From the NCBI GenBank assembly GCA_030062745.1, contig CP099841.1, positions 15,022,970 through 15,086,969 of the forward strand: a stretch of 64,000 nt of DNA, in the 5' to 3' direction. The DNA comes from Capitulum mitella. Taxonomy: Eukaryota > Arthropoda > Thecostraca > Pollicipedomorpha > Pollicipedidae. Each line of letters starts with the position of its first letter. The first letter of the stretch is position 1. The notes beneath the pieces are model-generated. The model saw nothing but the letters and a program-made list of their open reading frames with translations, was not told where the DNA came from and ran no database searches. The position numbers and the translations under genes are program-made. Positions 58,801 to 64,000 of this stretch are shown here, piece by piece.

Positions 58801-60594
58801 CGGAGAAGATCCGAACCGCGACTTTGCAACAGATAGTGCTTAATTTGCTTTTTCGCATTTAGTAGTACGTCCAGCGACCTGTGAGACGCGGGGTTTCTAA
58901 GAGCTATGATTGAAGTAGTTAAGGCCATAGACCAAGCATGTCATGGTTATGAAAGTAACGTAGGTTGGATTTGGGTTGGTTGGGGATGGTCAAAGTAGAA
59001 ATAACGCTTGGTAATACTCAAGGCATTTTATAACGAGCATGGGGAAATTTCCCGTTTGATTTTGAGCACACTTGGAGAGTTTGAAAATAACGGCACATTA
59101 CTTTTCAGTTTTGAAACATTTTCGTCTGTTAAACAAATCCTGTGTGGTAAACGCCGATGTGTGGAGACCTCGCATCATACATAGGAGTGGGGGAAGGAAT
59201 TAACCCCCCTAACAGCCCTTTGGCTGTGCCTGATCCATGTCGTGACGGCGGACAATGGGTGCGAATTCCTGCATTTCTTTTTTGTTGGATCGTCTGTTTT
59301 TATATTACGGGTGGCAGTTGGCCCTCATTGGCTCATGAAATCTATGCCGAGGGGAACTAAACCTTGCTGTTTTGATGATTTCATTGGCACCTTGAAAAAC
59401 TGGGTTACAACATCATAGAGCAAACATTAAAAAAATGTCTGTGAGTTGAGACCATGCTGTGCCCTCCTGCTATACAAAACAAATGTTGTATAAATGGACG
59501 TAAAACCTAAAGATTTGGTTCCGACTGATGTCTAACGTATGCATAGGCCAGCAAACACAGGAAAAGGGGGCGTCGTATAAGAGTCCCGTGTTAAAACCCC
59601 AACTTTTTGGAATGTATTGGTTCTGCTACAGGCGATGTGGATGCCTGCCCCAGTAATACTGCAATTGACACCTCCGGACGACAGACGTGAACAAAATGTA
59701 TAATTATCGACGAAAACAGTAAAGGTCAGAGTAAACAGGCCGGTACTCCCGGACTGCATTGAAATATGTACTCTACAAAATACAAATTAATGATAAGATG
59801 CTTGTGTTCGAGGGTGGCGGATACGCGCAAATGACGGTAACATTCGTGAATTGGGTAACGTGCCAGTTAGGGGTAGTGGTCAGCAACCTGGTAATGGCTC
59901 GTATCAAGAACTAAGCCCAAAAGCCGTTGCGGGCCAGATAAATGTATGAAAGTGTGAAGGATAGCTAATGCACGTTGTTGGGCCAAGTTTTACCCAAAAG
60001 GAGCATGCCCGCTGATGCAATTTTTCTGATGCCTGAACGATACTGGGCATAAAATAACGAATACAAACGAAAAGGGAAAACCGTACGGTCCAAATTAGGG
60101 TGACCGAAATTCGGACAAAAATTGTTTCAGGCTGGTCCGCCATTATCGGGGGCGTTATGCAGCTTCCCTCCAAACTTTGGACACCATTCGATGTTAACCC
60201 TATGGCGGTGCATGGAAAGAAAAAAGGTAAACAATCGCGTTTGTCGTCCCTCCCCCCATCTGCACGGAAGTCCAGCGGCTGATGGTCATCATTTCTGTTT
60301 CCTTGACGAAGTAACAGCTATGATTGTGCAGTGCCTGTTGCGGAACCCTATCACCGCCACTGTATATACACGTAGGTACATGATCTTTTTGTGCTGCGAA
60401 AGTGTCTCCAAGTTCCGTTTTTGGCGCTATAATTTGCTTTTTTGGTTTCTGGGTGCACATGCCATGTTTTGTGGGTGCAGAAATATGGTTTGTGGGCGCA
60501 TGTGCATCCACAAAGAGATATAAAGTTATGCTCCTGTAGCGAACCAGAGGACCGTCACCTTACTAACCGTGATAGTTGTAGGCTGCCTCACTGT
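55820..60594. other. Intergenic DNA, no firm gene
   Basis: Mostly AT-rich sequence. An open frame at 56605-56898 encodes a short Cys-rich start (CSPGYKCCSRNPDD, then CRC) that I do not recognise. It lacks splice or promoter support. A fragment of the TTAACCCTATGG...CATGGAAAG repeat family lies at 60190-60222. No RNA gene is seen. Confidence 0.4.
58655..58745. repeat. TTAAAATTA low-complexity repeat
   Basis: Repeated TTAAATTAAAATTATAA-type units are followed by CAACACCATTACAACACAAC. Simple AT-rich sequence, probably slippage-derived. Confidence 0.75.
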
Positions 60595-61052
60595 AAGGGA
60601 ACCCCGCAGCCAAACAAAGGTAACATACGCCCGTCCAGTAGAAAAACTCCTGTATTACGAGAAGAGCGATTGGTAGCATCATGCATGCAGTGACGTCTCA
60701 TCAGAACGGCTTAATGTAAATGTTGAATTGTCCGGTTGTCTAGTTTGCGCTACTCATACGGGAGCCAGGTATGGTTCGTTCGTGGGTCACAATAGCCTTT
60801 TCCGTAAGCCCCGTCTGGTCGCAATAGCGGCGTAAACTAGTACCTTAGTGCCATCGGCACCCGCACAATGCAATACCCCTGTTACTGGCTCGGCTAGGGA
60901 AACCCCGCAGTCCAGCATAGGTAACATACGCCCATCCAATAGAAAAAAACCCATATATTACGAGAAAAGCGATTGGTAGCGTCACGCATGCACTGACGAC
61001 TCATCACAACGGCTTTATGTAAATGCTGAATTGTCCGGTTGTCTAGTTTTGA
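60595..61052 (+). repeat. Tandem duplication, about 160 bp repeated at 302-bp spacing
   Basis: 60595-60752 and 60897-61052 share GGTAACATACGCCC, GAGAA(G/A)AGCGATTGGTAGC, AATGT/CTGAATTGTCCGGTTG and TCTAGTTT with scattered substitutions. The 145 bp between them have no second copy. A local duplication, possibly of a mobile-element end. Confidence 0.8.
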
Positions 61053-61700
61053 CGGAAACTCAGCAGAAATACCGAGAGCAAAATCGCATTGACAGCACAA
61101 GTTACCAAGCAAAGGTAAAACTATTCAGTTCAGAACTTGGCCTGTCAGCAGTCACGGAACAGGCAGGCGAAGAAGCAAGTAAATCAAATACTCTACACGA
61201 ACGAAACACAACGATGTGCCGAGATGTCATTCTGCCGGTGGGGACAATACGAATCACTGTCCAGCGACCTACAACGTCAGCTTGACGACCCAGCAGGGGT
61301 GGTGCTAACGGCTTTACATACGAGACGTGACTAACCGTTTGCTGTGCACAGCTTTACTCTCAGAACTACCCCGCCCGGCAGGCACGAAGCTGATTGGGAC
61401 CGCGGGAAGTGCCCTTCCGTCCGCGTCCAGTTGTCATGTGCCCATTTCCGTCGACCCCAGCAGTGATGATGAATCATCGTTGCGACAGCCAACCGACTGC
61501 TGGCAAAGCATTAACCGTACTGCAGGTCCGAGGGTTCCGCCATCACGTGTAAAAAAACATTTACGTTTGAGATCAGTGTGCTCAGCAGTTATCATTGAAA
61601 GAGGAAGCAAATGTGATATGATTGCCCGAGTTCGTTACATATGTAACCTTGGCTGTCATTGTGGTTTTACCTGTTCTTTTCTGAATGTCTAACAACCTTT
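61053..61700 (+). other. Unrecognised, weakly coding-like segment
   Basis: Three successive plus-strand frames look protein-like. About 61060-61230 gives QQKYREQNRIDSTSYQAKV. About 61220-61334 gives RWGQYESLSSDLQRQLDD. About 61340-61550 gives LIGTAGSALPSASS and DPSSDDESSLRQP. They do not form one frame and I recognise no domain. This may be the relic of a frameshifted mobile-element protein or chance. Confidence 0.2.
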
Positions 61701-62575
61701 TTCTTATGGCAGGTTGAGGGTCACAAACTGAAGATAGGTGTTCGTCCATTGGAAGTCGAAATCGGCATGCCTAACTAAACAGGAATGGAATCATACCGCT
61801 TCAGAAACATTCCAGGCAAAGAATGGAACTTCCTTAAAAACAGATCCGTGACCGATAGCTTGATGAAATGGTAAGTGGCTTAAGAGAACGGCATAATATC
61901 AAACGTTAGCAGTGGTATCCGAATGAATAGTAGAAATGCACTTCCAATGAATGCCGTTTGCGTAATCTAATTATATGGTTATCCTTTTTGCCTTCGGCAT
62001 TCCGCATTCCATCAGCGATGCGAAATGTCAGATACAAAAGGCAAATCGCAAGATCGCGACTGCCTGTTTCTGACATGTTAAAAGCATCAGTGCCTCTCCG
62101 TCAGCGAGTTGAATCCAAGTTTCCGACAAGAAAATAACCGAAATTTTTCCGAATGTGTTTAGGCAGTCTTGTTTTGGCGGCAATTCGAATGCGAATGGAT
62201 AGAATCAGATCTTTTTATATCTTGAGGGGAGGGCATTTTTACCAGTAGCCTTCAGCGTGTACGTACCAGTCCCGTGCCTGTGCCTTGTAGTCATAAGTGC
62301 CCTTTTTGGATTGAAGTTGTGACGGTAGAATTATGCCTTCTGTATGAAGACAGTCATTGATTGTGAAACAAATTTTGCCAAAATCATTCACGATGGGCCT
62401 TTCTTGCATTACCTGGCGTGGTGCCTTAACCAGGGATGGAATTTAGTGTTCATTTACGAAGCCCGAGCCAGAGCCTTTTTGTTGGAAAAACTGGGAGTCC
62501 GAGTGCACCATGGCCCTGTCGAGGTGCCTGTATCCCTGTCATTGTTTATTTCACGAGGGATGACATTGAGAAGTT
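61701..62575. other. Intergenic DNA, nothing recognised
   Basis: AT-rich sequence with short frames only. No repeat family, splice pair with a sensible peptide or RNA gene was found on reading both strands. Confidence 0.45.
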
Positions 62576-62579
62576 AGTC

Positions 62580-63250
62580 TAATGGCAGCCCAGGGTGCCC
62601 TTCAGGCAGCCTACGATGTCTTTGTCCCCAACATGCCAGAGCGCCCATGAGGCGCCCAGGAAGGCTTGGTATCTTAAAGTGACTTTAAGTGACTGGACTC
62701 TGACAGAAGTCCAGATGCCCTAAGACGGCTTAGGATACTTCTTTGGCAGGTCCGCGTGCCCTTTTGTCAAGCTCCGAGTGCCCTTATAGAAGCTTAAAAT
62801 GCCCCTCTGGCGACTGTACATACTTTGTTGGCCATTCGGAGTGCGCGTCTGGAAGCTTGGGATGCCCCAAAGATGACTAAGGGCCGACATTGAGCAGCTC
62901 GGGGTGACGGCTTCGAGTGCTCTGTAGCGGATTGAAGTGCTCCTCTCACATAGCAGGTGCCCATATGATAGTCAAGAGTGTCCTTCTGGTAACCCAAGAT
63001 GCTCTCAGGCGCATCCGCCATTCGCATGTACATGCGCCATCTGCCAGGTCGAGTTGCCAGGTCGGAGAGCATTTTTAGAAGCCTAAATGCCCTATAAAAG
63101 CTCCGTGTGTCGCCTTAGCAGATCATAGCGCCTTTAAGACGGCTAAGGACGGACCTTGGGCAACTTAGAGCATGCTTTTGGTAGCTTACAATGTCCTGTG
63201 GTAGATCAAGGTGCCCCGGTCACATGGCAAGGTACCATTTTGGTAGCTCA
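62580..63250. repeat. Very degenerate short-period repeat region
   Basis: Blocks like GAGTGCCCTTATAGAAGCTT, AATGCCCCTCTGGCGACTGT and GGTGCCCCGGTCACATGGCA recur at about 25-35-bp intervals with strong divergence. No gene is evident. It has the same texture as 51.09-52.19 kb (inverse orientation) and passes directly into the 125-bp satellite. Confidence 0.5.
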
Positions 63251-63394
63251 GCACACCTTTCTGGTGATTCTTGAAGGTGTCCTCAAGCGAAGCCGGACCA
63301 GATACCAGATACCAGACGGCCTGGCATTAACTGCGAGATGTTGATCCCGCCCCACGTGTATGGAGTGCGCGGCCTTGGCTGGCGGAGAAGAACG

Positions 63395-63960
63395 GAATGT
63401 CTTTCTTGCAAGGCTTGGCTCGTTTGGCACCAGGCGAGAATGGTGCTGTGACCCCGGCACGCGAAGGGCTTGTGATGCATTCGGCTTATTGAAAGGAAAC
63501 TGCCCGTTGGATCACAGACCGTCTTCTTCAAAAGACCTGGTGTGGCCGATACAGGGCGACAGAGTCGTTTGTTGACCTTGCCGTGACGTTCCGATGCACT
63601 CGCCTTTTTGAGAGGTCGGGTTAGAGAGTCTTGTCCTCTGAAGCCAGAATGTCTTCGCCAGAACGTTCGGCGTGGCCGACACCACACGGCAGGCTCTGTC
63701 GGTGATCGTGGCAACCGTATGGCTTGTGATGCGACCGGGTTTCATGGAAGGGAGGGGAGGCAATGTCCACCGGAACACAGAATGTCTTCCATAAGGCCTG
63801 GCGTGGCCGATACCAGACGACAGTCTTTCGGTGCCCTTCTCGTCCGCTTGGGATATGCTGGTCCGTAGAGGTGGGGAGGGTATGTTCGCTATAGAATACA
63901 CTGTCTTTGATAAGGCCTGGAGTAGCCGGCACCAGACGACGTGGTGTTTCGGGAACTCAA
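63395..63960. repeat. Satellite array, about 125-bp unit, 5 copies, reaching the window edge
   Basis: The landmark GTCTT(C/T)-x(8)-GGCCTGG(C/A)GT then GGCCGATACCAG recurs at about 63401, 63522, 63649, 63783 and 63901, that is at spacings of 118-134 bp. A second landmark, GGCTTGTGATGC, occurs at 63466 and 63721. Copies are diverged. The array probably continues beyond the window. Open frames on both strands through it (about 60-150 codons) are by-products. Confidence 0.75.
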
Positions 63961-64000
63961 GTGTCATTGGCATTGTTCGGCCGTGTTGGTATTCAAGCTT

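Overview
The window is eukaryotic DNA, most likely from an arthropod and probably a crustacean. Protein-coding sequence is split by long introns with GT-AG junctions. A cuticle protein with a Rebers-Riddiford chitin-binding domain is present, and mobile DNA is of animal type. A barnacle-like genome, with GC-rich exons and islands in repeat-rich DNA, would fit, but the species call is inference. There are no bacterial features, operons, CRISPR arrays or convincing tRNA/rRNA genes.

About 1.3-48.7 kb (plus strand) is one large gene for a SASH/SLY-family adaptor, with an SH3 domain followed by a SAM domain. Seven coding segments are supportable: 1311-1397, about 11128-11264, 26005-26085, 35592-35766, 36333-36706, 45044-45194 and 46772-47550 (stop). 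Splice phases agree from the second segment to the last. The join between the first and second does not agree, so at least one exon there is missing or misplaced. The last exon carries an 11-copy heptad repeat with a Cys in nearly every copy.

In the 8.3-kb intron that splits the SAM domain lies a complete gene on the opposite strand. It encodes a secreted 289-residue RR-domain cuticle/pro-resilin-like protein (40900-41769), with its own TATA box and poly(A) signal.

The introns hold GC-rich islands (about 6.3-10.5, 13.3-14.2, 19.9-20.4, 21.9-22.3, 24.4-24.8, 27.2-27.5, 31.4-32.3 and 33.1-33.9 kb). They also hold many unrelated minisatellites (units of 15, about 27, 30, 32 and 40 bp). A pair of long inverted repeats (15.0-15.8 and 20.9-21.85 kb) is rich in AGGTCA motifs. 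A 246-bp hairpin near 44.2 kb is built from ATGGCGA units.

From about 48.7 kb to the end I see no intact gene. This part contains a pair of MITE-like elements, several tandem arrays, three related regions of very degenerate short-period repeats (one inside the gene, two here) and a frameshifted non-LTR retrotransposon whose RT and RNase H parts are separated by about 1.9 kb of foreign sequence. A satellite of about 125 bp runs off the right edge.
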